NCBI RefSeq assembly: GCF_918741275.1
Contig: NZ_CAKKNA010000001.1
Span: 347,446-411,445, forward strand
Origin: Bacillus sp. CECT 9360
GTDB taxonomy: Bacteria; Bacillota; Bacilli; Bacillales; DSM-1321
Direction: 5' to 3'
DNA: 64,000 nt
Positions 43,447-52,974 of the stretch are shown here, one piece after another. The notes below the pieces were generated by a model. The model made no database searches. It worked only from the letters and a program-made list of their open reading frames with translations, and had not been told where the DNA came from. Each line of letters opens with the position of its first letter. Position 1 is the stretch's first letter. The position numbers and the translations under genes were made by a program.

Positions 43447-43764
43447 ATGCGAAAAATATTTAGTTTACATAATATATATTATAGGTAGTTATATAAAATA
43501 ATGAAGTTTCATCTCAAAACCAAAGATTACTTAAAATAATGAGATATTTTGAAATTTTTGTTCTAAAATCAGTTTTGTCATTAACTCGACTATTAAAATT
43601 GTATATTAAGGTCTCATCCATTATTTAACTCAGAATTCGTTTAATAATACATACAAGTTTCTTCATTTAAATATTATTGAATTTAAAAACGAACTTCTAA
43701 TAATTATTTAAATTTCTCCTCTAGTACGTTTAATTTAGAAAACACCCCCTGAGATATAAAAAGC
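43447..43764. other. gene-free AT-rich stretch
   Basis: Very AT-rich with no ORF, repeat or hairpin that I can support. It lies between the right end of the element and the terminator of the LacI-type gene. Confidence 0.5.
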
Positions 43765-43802
43765 AAAAAGAGATTACACCTTTGCAGGTCTAATCTCTTT
43801 TT
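43765..43802. terminator. bidirectional terminator
   Basis: AAAAAGAGATTA/TAATCTCTTTTT stem with a 14-nt loop; it includes the stop codon of the LacI-type gene. Confidence 0.8.
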
Positions 43803-44818
43803 ATCGAGCCACATGAACCTTTTTCAATTAATTTATGCTTTATGATGATTCTCTTCACCGGCTCTTCAGGATTTTCTATTTTTTGGATAAGGCTTTTCGT
43901 TGCATGGTACCCCAAGTCGAATATATTAATATCCACTGTTGTCAATGGCGGTCTTGATAATTCGGAAAGCATTGTGTTGTTAAAGCTGATTACAGATATA
44001 TCTTCCGGAATGCTGATGTTCATCTCATCAAGAGTGTTTAGCACTCCCAGTGTCATTAGCTCGTCGATAACAACGAGTGCTGTTGGAGGTTTTTTTAGAG
44101 AAAACAGTTCTTTGACTGCTTCCCGCCCTCCCTCTTTTAAAAACTCTTCGTGAATCACATATTCATCCTGAAGCATAATTCCGGCATCGCGTAATGCCTT
44201 TTCATACCCAAGCAAACGATCTACTGTCATAACAAAGTTGAAACTTCCCCCTATAAAACCAATATGTTCATGGCCAAGCTGGACCAAATACTCTGTTACT
44301 TCTTTAGCAGCCCGGAAATTATCATTATCCACATGGGTAATTTCCTCCACATGCTTGAAAGGCTTCCCGATTACGACAAAAGGGAAATTCCGTTTCTGTA
44401 AGTAAGTCAGGATTTTATCTTCCACCCGGGAATATAGTAAAATGATGCCGTCGACACGTCCTCCCTGCACCATTTGAACCACGCCCTCGTAAATTTCGCT
44501 TTCCGTTTTTCCGGTATTAATTTGAAGCGAATAACTATGTTCATGTGCCCCTTCACTAAGCCCGCGCAATACAGTCGGAAAGAAAGGATTTTGAAAAAAT
44601 ATCTCCGTTGAGTTGGGAAATACTAGTCCAATCACCTGGGTAGATTGGCTCGCAAGACTTCTCGCGATGAAATTAGGATGATAGCCTAATTCATCCATTG
44701 CTTCCCGAACACGCTTCTTCGTGTTTTCGCTAATCCGAGGATTGTTGGCAATTACTCTTGAAACTGTAGAAGGAGCAACGTCTGCCAACTTTGCTACATC
44801 CTTTATTGTTATAGACAT
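43790..44818 (-). CDS. malR: LacI family regulator of maltodextrin genes (MalR-like)
   Basis: 342 aa from ATG 44818 (GAGGGGAG upstream). The N-terminal LacI helix-turn-helix is clear: TIKDVAKLADVAPSTVSRVIANNPRIS. A periplasmic-binding-like sensor domain follows with VIGLVFPNS and GFIGGSF. It is the last gene of the mdxEFG operon direction and most likely represses it, releasing when maltose or maltodextrin is present. Candidate operators are at 48618 and 48746. Confidence 0.88.
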   Translation of the reverse strand: MSITIKDVAKLADVAPSTVSRVIANNPRISENTKKRVREAMDELGYHPNFIARSLASQSTQVIGLVFPNSTEIFFQNPFFPTVLRGLSEGAHEHSYSLQINTGKTESEIYEGVVQMVQGGRVDGIILLYSRVEDKILTYLQKRNFPFVVIGKPFKHVEEITHVDNDNFRAAKEVTEYLVQLGHEHIGFIGGSFNFVMTVDRLLGYEKALRDAGIMLQDEYVIHEEFLKEGGREAVKELFSLKKPPTALVVIDELMTLGVLNTLDEMNISIPEDISVISFNNTMLSELSRPPLTTVDINIFDLGYHATKSLIQKIENPEEPVKRIIIKHKLIEKGSCGSIKRD

Positions 44819-44945
44819 CTTCTTTCTCCCCTCACGCAGCTGTTTATATATAGGAGGGCTGCTAACAAACTGAAATAGCTTATAATAATTTAATAATAAT
44901 TCTCTTTTAGACAATTGAAAAGGTCTTGGAAGTTAAATAGGTAAA

Positions 44946-45788
44946 TTACCCTTTCGTTCCTCCAGAAGTCAAACCAGAAACGAAGTACCTTTGGAATGCC
45001 AGGAATAAAAGCGCAATCGGAATGGCAATTAATACTGCTCCAGCTGCAAACTTTGTAAATTCATTCCCGAACTGTTTCGCTACCATTTCATACAGCCCTA
45101 CCAGAATGGTGTATTTTTCATCAGAACGAATCAGCATACGGGCAATGATGAAATCTGCAAACGGAGCCGTAAACGAAAATAATGCTACGACAGCTATAAT
45201 CGGCTTTGCCAAAGGCATAACAATCTGCCAAAAGATACGGAAGTGGCCTGCACCATCCATCTTCGCTGATTCATCAAGCTCTCTAGGGATGGTATCCAGA
45301 TACCCTTTCATAAGCCACGTATTGATTGGAATTTGGCCTCCAACATAAAATAGGATCAGCCCTAAATGGGTGTCGATTAACCCTGTGCGGGTCGCAAGAA
45401 CATAGATGGCTATAAGAGCGGCAAAATTAGGGATCATTTGCATGATTAAAAAGGTTACAAGCCCATTTTTTCTACCGACAAAACGGTATCTTGAAAACGC
45501 ATAGGCTGTGAATGCCACCACAACAATCGTAAGCCCCATCGTTGACAAGGAGATCTTGATAGAATTCCAGAACCAGGTGAAATACAGGCTTTTATCAGTA
45601 TCAAACAAATAGGCATAGTGCTTGAAAGTGGGATTTTCAGGAAACATGCTTGATCCTGATAAGCTTTGCCCAGGATTGAGTGATGAACCGATGATCCAAA
45701 GGATTGGATAAAAAATGAGGACACTCATCACCAGGACGACTAAGTAAGTGAAAGAAAGCCGGATAATTCTGTTTCTTTTTATGCTCAT
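44946..45788 (-). CDS. mdxG: maltodextrin ABC transporter permease, MalG type
   Basis: 280 aa, six membrane segments, with the EAA loop DTIPRELDESAKMDGAGHFRIF that contacts the ATPase. It forms the membrane channel with the MalF-like protein, the stop codon of which is 2 nt before its start. No ATPase is encoded in the cluster; a shared MsmX-type ATPase elsewhere is expected. Confidence 0.92.
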   Translation of the reverse strand: MSIKRNRIIRLSFTYLVVLVMSVLIFYPILWIIGSSLNPGQSLSGSSMFPENPTFKHYAYLFDTDKSLYFTWFWNSIKISLSTMGLTIVVVAFTAYAFSRYRFVGRKNGLVTFLIMQMIPNFAALIAIYVLATRTGLIDTHLGLILFYVGGQIPINTWLMKGYLDTIPRELDESAKMDGAGHFRIFWQIVMPLAKPIIAVVALFSFTAPFADFIIARMLIRSDEKYTILVGLYEMVAKQFGNEFTKFAAGAVLIAIPIALLFLAFQRYFVSGLTSGGTKG

Positions 45789-45790
45789 AG

Positions 45791-47104
45791 TTACATCAAA
45801 TCCTCTTCCTGGAATGATTTTGTTCGCTTAAATTGCCATAATGCGATACTGATGATAATGAGTGAAAGAATCATCGTGATTGCGGCTGCTTTTCCATATT
45901 GTGCTGAAGTCATCGTTAAACGGTATATCCAGGAAATCAATATATCCGTTCCCCATGCATTTTGCTCAGGGATTGCAGGCCCCCCATTATTGAAAAGGAA
46001 GATAACATTGAAATTGTTGAAATTAAAGGTATATTGCGTAATTAAAATCGGTGCTGTAGCGAAAAGGACCAACGGCAACGTAATTGTTCTGAACTTTTGC
46101 CAAGCGTTTGCGCCATCCACTGTTGCGGCTTCGTACAATTCATCGGGAATTGATTGAAGAATCCCGGTTGTCATAGCAAAGATGAACGGGAATCCTAACC
46201 ATGTTTGGACCATAATCAAAGCCAGACGCGTCCAATTAGCTTCGGTCATCCAATTAATCGGATCGATTCCTAATATCGGAAGAATTGTGTTATTGATCGC
46301 CCCGAAAGATTCATTGAACATTCCAGAAAATATCATTGTAGATACAAAGGCAGGTACGGCCCAGGGCAAAATGAAAATCGTACGGATGATTGCCTTCCCC
46401 TTCAAGTCTTTTTGATTAACGAGAACGGCCAGAAAAATCCCAAGGGCAGTCTGAAGGGTAGTGGCGGCCAATGTCCATACAATCGTCCATCCTAAAACCT
46501 TGAAGAAAGTGGTTCTCCATATATCGATTTTAAAAATATCAATAAAGTTCTGGATCCCAACCCAGTCCACCAATTTTGCCGGCGGAGAGTGGTATAAGTC
46601 ATAATTCGTGAAGGCTAAAAGAAAAACAAAGATGATCGGAAAGATAACAACGAATAGTAACAGCAAAAAACCAGGGCTAACCATCAGATATGGGAATCCG
46701 TTATCGATAAGATTATGATATTGCTCCCGCACGCTATTAACCTTGAGTCCAATGTCGCGTTTTTTCCCCGTGTTATACGCGTCATACAAATTGAAGATAT
46801 AAACAGCTAAGCCTAAAGCGGTTACAATCAATGCTAAGATACCGTTTATTAATAGAAATACGGAATGGTCTTCTCCCGGAAGCTCACCTAAAGTAAATAG
46901 CCCCCAAAATCCCATATTCATTAAATCACTAAATACAATAAAGAATGATGCTGCTAAAATGAGAAGCACAACACCTTTTAAAATTTGTTTATTATAAAGC
47001 TGGCCTATCCCTGGAATAATCGATAATAAGGCAGCATTTCTTCCGTATTTAGAAGTGGGTTTTATTTCATTGATTTGTGGATCAGTCGTTTGTAATTCTG
47101 CCAT
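45791..47104 (-). CDS. mdxF: maltodextrin ABC transporter permease, MalF type
   Basis: 437 aa with N-terminal extension: the first ~110 residues carry extra membrane segments (IPGIGQLYNKQILKGVVLLI), as in Bacillus MdxF. The core has the EAA motif ELYEAATVDGANAWQKF. Pairs with MdxG. The start ATG 47104 lies after the intercistronic hairpin at 47246. Confidence 0.92.
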   Translation of the reverse strand: MAELQTTDPQINEIKPTSKYGRNAALLSIIPGIGQLYNKQILKGVVLLILAASFFIVFSDLMNMGFWGLFTLGELPGEDHSVFLLINGILALIVTALGLAVYIFNLYDAYNTGKKRDIGLKVNSVREQYHNLIDNGFPYLMVSPGFLLLLFVVIFPIIFVFLLAFTNYDLYHSPPAKLVDWVGIQNFIDIFKIDIWRTTFFKVLGWTIVWTLAATTLQTALGIFLAVLVNQKDLKGKAIIRTIFILPWAVPAFVSTMIFSGMFNESFGAINNTILPILGIDPINWMTEANWTRLALIMVQTWLGFPFIFAMTTGILQSIPDELYEAATVDGANAWQKFRTITLPLVLFATAPILITQYTFNFNNFNVIFLFNNGGPAIPEQNAWGTDILISWIYRLTMTSAQYGKAAAITMILSLIIISIALWQFKRTKSFQEEDLM

Positions 47105-47245
47105 GTGTACCTTTACTCCCCTTCCCTATAGGAGGAAATAGTCTCGCAAATTGTGCAAGTCTCTGATTAGGAATTAAGCATATGTCCACACTGACCAGCT
47201 GCTCATTCATTTTTTATTGTGAGCAAGATTAGTCCGCGGTTTAAA

Positions 47246-47286
47246 AAAGGCAGGTCATACCTCCATTCGGAGGTATCGCCTTTTCC
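47246..47286 (-). terminator. intercistronic hairpin between mdxE and mdxF
   Basis: On the minus strand AAGGC plus ATACCTCC pair with GGAGGTAT and GCCTT, followed by a run of T. It should let mdxE be expressed above mdxF and mdxG, as is common for binding-protein genes. Confidence 0.75.
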
Positions 47287-47287
47287 C

Positions 47288-48568
47288 CTATTTCTTATGG
47301 TTTGTTTCAATATTAGTCTTTATCGCTTTAACAGCATCGTCCATCGCTTTTTTCGGTTTCGCTTTTCCGGTGGCAATTGTTTGAAGAGCGGTCGCCATTG
47401 GATCCCACACTTCAGCCATTTCCGGAATATTAGGCATTGGAACGGCTACTTCAGATTGCTCTGCAACTGCTTTAGCTGCCTCATTGTCTGCAATAATTGG
47501 GTCGTTAATTAATTCCTTAACCGGAGGGATTTCCTGGCTCGCTTCAAAGCGTGCTTTTGCACTGTCTTTATTCGTAATAAACTCTACTAGTTTCGTAGAC
47601 CAATATGGGTTTTTCGTGAACGCAGTAACATGCCAGCCTTTCACACCCATGAACGTTTTTACCGGTTCTCCGTTTGCTAGCGTCGGCATCGGGGCAACAC
47701 CATAGTCAATGCCAGCATCTTTCATACTCTGTAATGCCCAAGGCCCGTTCATTACAGAGGCAACTTTACCTTCGTTGAATAGTCCATCCATAGCTGATCC
47801 GCCATTTTCGCCAATAATGCCTTTTGGAAATAACTCTTCTTTGTACCATTTTTGGATGTCCTCGGCGCCTTTAACAGCACCCTCGTTATTTAACCCAATA
47901 TCGTCCCGATTTAAAGCGCCATCCTCGTCAGCGAATACATATCCACCCATGCCGCCAACTAAACCGTGTGCGAAGTAGAAATTATCGAACAAAGCCAAGA
48001 AACCGTAGTTTCCGCCTTTCGTGAATTCCTTAGAAAAACTATAAACCTCATCCATAGTAGCGGGTGCACTATCCATTAATTTCTTATTATAAATAAATAC
48101 AGGTGTTTCCGTTGATTTAGGAAGTCCGTAGAGTTTACCATCATACATTTGTGCTTGTACAGAAGCCTCCGTGAATGTGTCCAGTACAGATTGTTCCACT
48201 TTAACTTCTTGGATTAGACCTTCTGTTACGACTTGCCCAATTTGGTCATGTGGAAGAGTGACAACGTCCGGAGCAGTTCCAGCTGGCCCATCCAGGCGCA
48301 ATTGGTCACGGATTTTATCTGCCATATTTAATTCTTTAAATTCGACTTTAATGCCATATTCTTTTTCGAATTCTTTAATAGCAGGCTCCAAGGCAATCCC
48401 TTTGTCTTTATCCTCCCAAACAACCAGTTTTTCAGGCTTCTTTTCTTCTGCGTTTTGGCCATCGTTCTTGTCAGTTTTTGTCCCACTGGTTTCACGATCC
48501 GGACCACATGCTGCAAGTACACCCATCATTAAAACAAACATCATTAAAACGGATACTATTTTCTTCAT
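47288..48568 (-). CDS. mdxE: maltodextrin-binding lipoprotein
   Basis: 426 aa. Lipoprotein signal with lipobox LAAC (Cys21), then a Lys/Glu-rich linker and the extracellular sugar-binding fold of family 1 (KLVVWEDKDKG, FEKEYGIKVEF, MNGPWALQSMKDAGIDYGVAPMP). It delivers maltodextrins to MdxFG. It is the first gene of the operon, behind a region with a cre and two LacI-type operators. Confidence 0.93.
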   Translation of the reverse strand: MKKIVSVLMMFVLMMGVLAACGPDRETSGTKTDKNDGQNAEEKKPEKLVVWEDKDKGIALEPAIKEFEKEYGIKVEFKELNMADKIRDQLRLDGPAGTAPDVVTLPHDQIGQVVTEGLIQEVKVEQSVLDTFTEASVQAQMYDGKLYGLPKSTETPVFIYNKKLMDSAPATMDEVYSFSKEFTKGGNYGFLALFDNFYFAHGLVGGMGGYVFADEDGALNRDDIGLNNEGAVKGAEDIQKWYKEELFPKGIIGENGGSAMDGLFNEGKVASVMNGPWALQSMKDAGIDYGVAPMPTLANGEPVKTFMGVKGWHVTAFTKNPYWSTKLVEFITNKDSAKARFEASQEIPPVKELINDPIIADNEAAKAVAEQSEVAVPMPNIPEMAEVWDPMATALQTIATGKAKPKKAMDDAVKAIKTNIETNHKK

Positions 48569-48617
48569 CTTCTTTCCCCCTCCTACAGTGTCAAAATTGA
48601 TTGGTTTTCAAAAACAT

Positions 48618-48633
48618 ACAATCGTTTGCACAA
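48618..48633. promoter_or_regulatory. LacI-type operator
   Basis: Contains TACAATCGTTTGCACA, on the other strand TGTGCAAACGATTGTA. The same core, AAACGATTG, recurs at 48746-48765. Likely bound by the MalR-like regulator. Confidence 0.55.
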
Positions 48634-48651
48634 ATATTAATAAAGACCCTC

Positions 48652-48667
48652 ATGTAAGCGTTAACAT
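48652..48667. promoter_or_regulatory. cre site (CcpA)
   Basis: ATGTAAGCGTTAACAT matches the catabolite-responsive element consensus at every position. It lies about 85-100 nt upstream of mdxE and predicts repression by glucose. Confidence 0.8.
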
Positions 48668-48745
48668 TAAAATCATTAGAAATATAGATAAGAAGATTTA
48701 ATCATGCATACTTAATAAATATGTATAATACATCTACTTATCATA

Positions 48746-48765
48746 TTGCGAAAACGATTGCACAA
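48746..48765. promoter_or_regulatory. second LacI-type operator
   Basis: TTGCGAAAACGATTGCACAA. It lies between divergent mdxE and the GH13 gene, placed to act on either promoter. Confidence 0.55.
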
Positions 48766-48948
48766 TTTATAAATTTATTATACAATCTTTTTAATCTTTT
48801 ACAACCAATTTTTACATAATTACCTTCATATTCCACCCTAATTCCTTCTTAAGTCCTCTAGAATCTACTATTAGTTTCTGTATAAATGCTATCTCTCTAT
48901 TAAAAAATAATCCAACAAATCAAAATTTCTTTTACAAGGAGTGACGAT

Positions 48949-50718
48949 ATGGAAAAGTCCACTATTTATCACCGCCCGGAAGATAGCTATCTTTATCTCT
49001 TGGATTCAAGCACGCTATATATTCAAATAAGAACAAAAAGAAACGACATCGAAAGAATTGGAGTCATTTACGGAGATCCTTTTGATTGGCATGAGGGATT
49101 ATGGGTAACGGAAGAATCATCAATGAGTCTTTCCGGAAGTGATGATTTATTTGATTACTGGAGCGTTGCGATTGAAACTGAAATGCGTCGGTTAAGATAT
49201 GGATTTAGACTAAAGTCATCTTCAGAAGAAGCAATCCTTACTGAGAAAGGCTATTTTGAGGTTACTCCTGAAGACCCTGGACACTACTTCTGCAAGCCTT
49301 ATATACATAAGACAGAAGTATTTTCTCCACCTGAATGGGTAAAGGATACAGTTTGGTACCAAATCTTCCCTGAACGATTTTCAAATGGAACTATTGATAA
49401 TGATCCCCCGCACACGAAAGCTTGGGGCAGTGAAGCACCGGCATGGGATAATTTCTTCGGGGGAGATTTAGATGGGGTTATCCATCACCTTAGCTATTTA
49501 GAGGATCTTGGCATAAGCGGAATTTATTTCACGCCTATTTTTAAAGCACACTCAAACCATAAATATGACACGATTGATTATATGGACGTCGATCCCCAGT
49601 TTGGGACGAAAGAGACTCTCAAACGATTAGTGGAAGAATGCCATAAGCGAGGGATCAAGGTAATGCTTGATGCCGTTTTTAACCATAGCGGATTCTACTT
49701 CCCACCTTTTCAGAATGTATTGAAAAATGGCGAAAATTCACCGTTCAAGGAATGGTTTCATATTCGCAGTTTTCCTGTACAGACTGGGGACCGGCCCAAT
49801 TATGAAACATTTGCCTTTAGCGACGCAATGCCAAAGCTTAATACTTATCATCCTGATGTGAAGAAGTACTTATTAGATGTTGCAAAATATTGGATAAAGG
49901 AATGTAATATTGATGGTTGGAGGCTCGATGTCGCAAATGAAGTGGACCATCAATTCTGGCGGCAATTCAGAGAAGAAGTAAAAGCAATAAAACCTGATGT
50001 ATATATTTTGGGGGAAATTTGGCATGATTCTACTCCTTGGCTGCGCGGAGACCAATTTGACGCTGTCATGAACTATCCTTTTATGGCAAACATCTTAAAC
50101 CTCTTTGCCAATGAAACCATTTCTGTAGAACAATTTGTTCATAACATGGGGGCTATCTTACACAGTTATCCGATCAACGTATTGGAAACAACCTTCAATC
50201 TGGTAGGAAGCCATGATACACCAAGAATTTTGACAGAATGCAAGGATGACATTAAAAAAACGAAACTGATTTACACAATGCTTTTGACCTTTTTGGGCTC
50301 TCCATGTATTTATTACGGCGATGAAATTGGAATGACTGGCGGCGGAGACCCTGATTGCAGAAAATGTATGGAGTGGGATACTACTAAACACAATCAAGAA
50401 ATTTTTCAACATATTCAAAAGCTGATTGCTTTAAGGAAACAGGAAAAACTCCTCGCAAATAAAGGCCGGCTTCAATTCTTATCAACCGAAAATAATAAGG
50501 AAATTGTTGCTTTTAAGAAATATGATGAAGAATCAACTATAATAGTCGCCCTTAATCCATCAACGGAGACAAATAGTTTATCTCTCCCGGCTTATACAAA
50601 GGACGTCTCTATACGGGATGTATGGACAGATAAAGAAATCATTTTACATCCAGATAACTTTCACTTAGAACTGGAACCCTATTCTTTCGTTATTCTACTC
50701 ATTAAAGACAACAGCTAG
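48949..50718 (+). CDS. GH13 cyclomaltodextrinase / neopullulanase / maltogenic amylase
   Basis: 589 aa with N-terminal beta-sandwich (CBM34-like, ~1-125), catalytic barrel and C-terminal domain. Catalytic residues are D327 (GWRLDVANEVD), E356 (LGEIWHD) and D423 (GSHDTPR); the family signature VNHS-type region is DAVFNHSGFYFP. It hydrolyses cyclodextrins and maltodextrins in the cytoplasm, feeding from the MdxEFG transporter encoded on the other strand. ACAAGGAG precedes ATG 48949. Confidence 0.92.
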   Translation: MEKSTIYHRPEDSYLYLLDSSTLYIQIRTKRNDIERIGVIYGDPFDWHEGLWVTEESSMSLSGSDDLFDYWSVAIETEMRRLRYGFRLKSSSEEAILTEKGYFEVTPEDPGHYFCKPYIHKTEVFSPPEWVKDTVWYQIFPERFSNGTIDNDPPHTKAWGSEAPAWDNFFGGDLDGVIHHLSYLEDLGISGIYFTPIFKAHSNHKYDTIDYMDVDPQFGTKETLKRLVEECHKRGIKVMLDAVFNHSGFYFPPFQNVLKNGENSPFKEWFHIRSFPVQTGDRPNYETFAFSDAMPKLNTYHPDVKKYLLDVAKYWIKECNIDGWRLDVANEVDHQFWRQFREEVKAIKPDVYILGEIWHDSTPWLRGDQFDAVMNYPFMANILNLFANETISVEQFVHNMGAILHSYPINVLETTFNLVGSHDTPRILTECKDDIKKTKLIYTMLLTFLGSPCIYYGDEIGMTGGGDPDCRKCMEWDTTKHNQEIFQHIQKLIALRKQEKLLANKGRLQFLSTENNKEIVAFKKYDEESTIIVALNPSTETNSLSLPAYTKDVSIRDVWTDKEIILHPDNFHLELEPYSFVILLIKDNS

Positions 50719-50735
50719 ATTACGTTTAATAAGTA

Positions 50736-50787
50736 AAAATAGAGCAACTATCATTTAATATTCAATGATAGTTGCTCTATTTTTTAT
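50736..50787. terminator. strong bidirectional terminator
   Basis: 20-bp perfect stem (50736-50755 with 50764-50783) with an 8-nt loop, A-run on one side and T-run on the other. It separates two convergent genes. Confidence 0.9.
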
Positions 50788-50808
50788 TATATTATTTTCT
50801 GTTTGAGA

Positions 50809-51948
50809 TCAATCTAACGCTGACTTTGCCAACATTTGAATCGTTGAATCATCCATCGGAGGATTGTGAAGTCCTGCACGAACATCCCGGTAATAACGTT
50901 GCATCGGGTTTGATCGCTGTAAGCTTTTCGCTCCGACTACTCTCATCGCCTTATCGACAATGGAAATCGCATTATTGGTAATACGGAATTTGACGGCAGC
51001 TAGATCCTTTGAAAGTTCTTCATGCAGCTGGGGCTTGGTTTCCCACTTTGCGGCTACAGAATAAAGAAAATGCCGTGATTCTCTGATTTCCAGTTCGATT
51101 TCACCAATTATCCTCTGGACGTTTGGCAAATCTTTTATCGGCCCTTTGAGGCTGTTAGGTGAATAGGTTTTGGCAAACCCGACGGCATAATCCCTTGCTG
51201 CAATCGCAATACCGAGGTAGCATGCCGGAATGTGGAGCAGCCAAGCTGATTTCCCTCTTGGCCTGTCCTCTAGTTTTTCGACGTAGTACTTCTCAGGAAC
51301 TTCTACATGCTCAAGCACAAGATCATGGCTACCCGTTCCTTGCATCGAAATCATATCCCAGGTTTCTTCAATGTGAACACCTTCGTTATTCCTATGGATC
51401 AGGAACGAGCCGATTGTTTCCTCTTCGGGGACCCAAGCACTGATGATAATCATATCCAAAACAGGAGCAAGGGTCGTAAACGTTTTTCGTCCATTGATCA
51501 CCCATTTGTCCCCTTTTTTCACAGCCGTGGTTTCCGGCCGTCCCCCGCGTGTTGGGCTTCCAGTGCTCGGTTCTGTTGCTGCCCGGTTTACAAGTGCACC
51601 GTTCGCCACTTCCTGAAAAAACTCGTCTAAAACCGCTTGATTCCAGTTTTGGTTTTCAGCTAATTCTAATATAACGCCATTATGCCAGCCGATTCCGAGA
51701 GCAGTTGGCCCGCATTCCCGGGCGATTCGTTCCTGGGAAAGGAGATAATCGTACAACGACCCGCCTTTGCCGCCATATGCTTTCGGCAGTGTTAAGGTAT
51801 GATAACCAAATTGCTTTAATTCCTCAATATTCTTAAAAGGAAATCCTCCAGTCTCATCCAGTTCCTGTGCTCGCTTGGAGAAATCCTGTATCGCTTTACC
51901 CAATTCATCGATGTATTCTTTCTGCTGATCTGATTGATAAAAAGGCAC
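50809..51948 (-). CDS. acyl-CoA dehydrogenase family protein
   Basis: 379 aa flavoprotein with family elements GGKGGSLYDYL, GSPTRGGRPE and a C-terminal helical domain with RSNPMQRYYRDVRAG. Such enzymes oxidise acyl-CoA or related thioesters using FAD; some members are sulfur-metabolism monooxygenases. Start GTG 51948, AAAGGATG upstream. Last gene of the regulator-hydrolase operon. The substrate is unknown. Confidence 0.82.
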   Translation of the reverse strand: MPFYQSDQQKEYIDELGKAIQDFSKRAQELDETGGFPFKNIEELKQFGYHTLTLPKAYGGKGGSLYDYLLSQERIARECGPTALGIGWHNGVILELAENQNWNQAVLDEFFQEVANGALVNRAATEPSTGSPTRGGRPETTAVKKGDKWVINGRKTFTTLAPVLDMIIISAWVPEEETIGSFLIHRNNEGVHIEETWDMISMQGTGSHDLVLEHVEVPEKYYVEKLEDRPRGKSAWLLHIPACYLGIAIAARDYAVGFAKTYSPNSLKGPIKDLPNVQRIIGEIELEIRESRHFLYSVAAKWETKPQLHEELSKDLAAVKFRITNNAISIVDKAMRVVGAKSLQRSNPMQRYYRDVRAGLHNPPMDDSTIQMLAKSALD

Positions 51949-52039
51949 CCATTTTCATCCTTTCAGGACATAACATTATCCATAAATCATACCACCAACC
52001 TATGAAATCTCTAAGTGATATGCTTCCCTTAATTTATCC

Positions 52040-52960
52040 CTAAAGCCATAATGTTTCCCCGATTTTCAATATTTTCAGCTGTTCATCCGGCATTTCAAGT
52101 CGTTTCCACTCTGCCAATAATCGATCGAGGGCTTCGGGCCCTGTATCATCAGCAAGCCGGTATGCCCCATAATGCATCGGAATAAAGAATTCCCCTTTCA
52201 GCTCTAAAAAAGCTTTGACGGCATCCTCTGGATTGATATGGGAAACTTCCATGAACCATTCGGGCTCATAAGCCCCGATTGGCATAAGGATATGTCTGGG
52301 TTTATATTTTTCTGCGATATCGTTAAATCCCCTGAAATAGCCGGTGTCCCCGACAAAATAAACGGACTGATCTCTTAGTTCTTCTTCCAGCAGCCAGCCG
52401 CCCCAATGGGATGTATTGGTATCCAGAAGGCTCCGTCGTGTCCAATGCTGGGCTGGTACAAATGTAAGTGACAACCCTTTATCTTTAAAGGATTCCCACC
52501 AATTGGCTTCTATTACATTGGTATAACCCTTTCTTTTGAAAAGGGATCCTAATCCTTCCGGCACATAAAAGGCCGGGTTCCCCTTCAACTTTTTTATTGT
52601 TGGAAAGTCCAGATGATCATAGTGGCCATGGGAAATACAAACGATATCAATTTCGGGTAGTTCAAATAAAGGGATACCAGGCGCTGTAAGCCTTTTTTGC
52701 ATCCCCATCCTGGCAGCATATACAGGATCAGTGAGGATATTCATACCGCCCAGCTGGATTAGGAATGTTGAATGGCCGATCCACGAGATGGAGCCTTTCG
52801 TCTCGTTATTATGGAGAGCATCTACTTCTGCTTGGTCCACGCTTGGAGTCTGCGTGCTCAAATCCTTTTTCTTTGCTCGTCTCTCCCTTGTCCATTTCAA
52901 CATATCCCCTGTTGTTTTGATATTCGAAATGCCATCCAGGTTGTCATATCTCTTCTTCAT
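52040..52960 (-). CDS. MBL-fold metallo-hydrolase (NAPE-PLD-like)
   Basis: 306 aa with the metallo-beta-lactamase motif HGHYDHLD (HxHxDH) and further metal ligands in AQHWTRR, GDTGYFRGF and PMHYGAY. This is the set found in NAPE-PLD-like and UlaG-like hydrolases. The gene lies 14 nt after the PadR-like regulator gene. The substrate is not identifiable. Confidence 0.85.
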   Translation of the reverse strand: MKKRYDNLDGISNIKTTGDMLKWTRERRAKKKDLSTQTPSVDQAEVDALHNNETKGSISWIGHSTFLIQLGGMNILTDPVYAARMGMQKRLTAPGIPLFELPEIDIVCISHGHYDHLDFPTIKKLKGNPAFYVPEGLGSLFKRKGYTNVIEANWWESFKDKGLSLTFVPAQHWTRRSLLDTNTSHWGGWLLEEELRDQSVYFVGDTGYFRGFNDIAEKYKPRHILMPIGAYEPEWFMEVSHINPEDAVKAFLELKGEFFIPMHYGAYRLADDTGPEALDRLLAEWKRLEMPDEQLKILKIGETLWL

Positions 52961-52974
52961 ACTTGTTTCATCCT

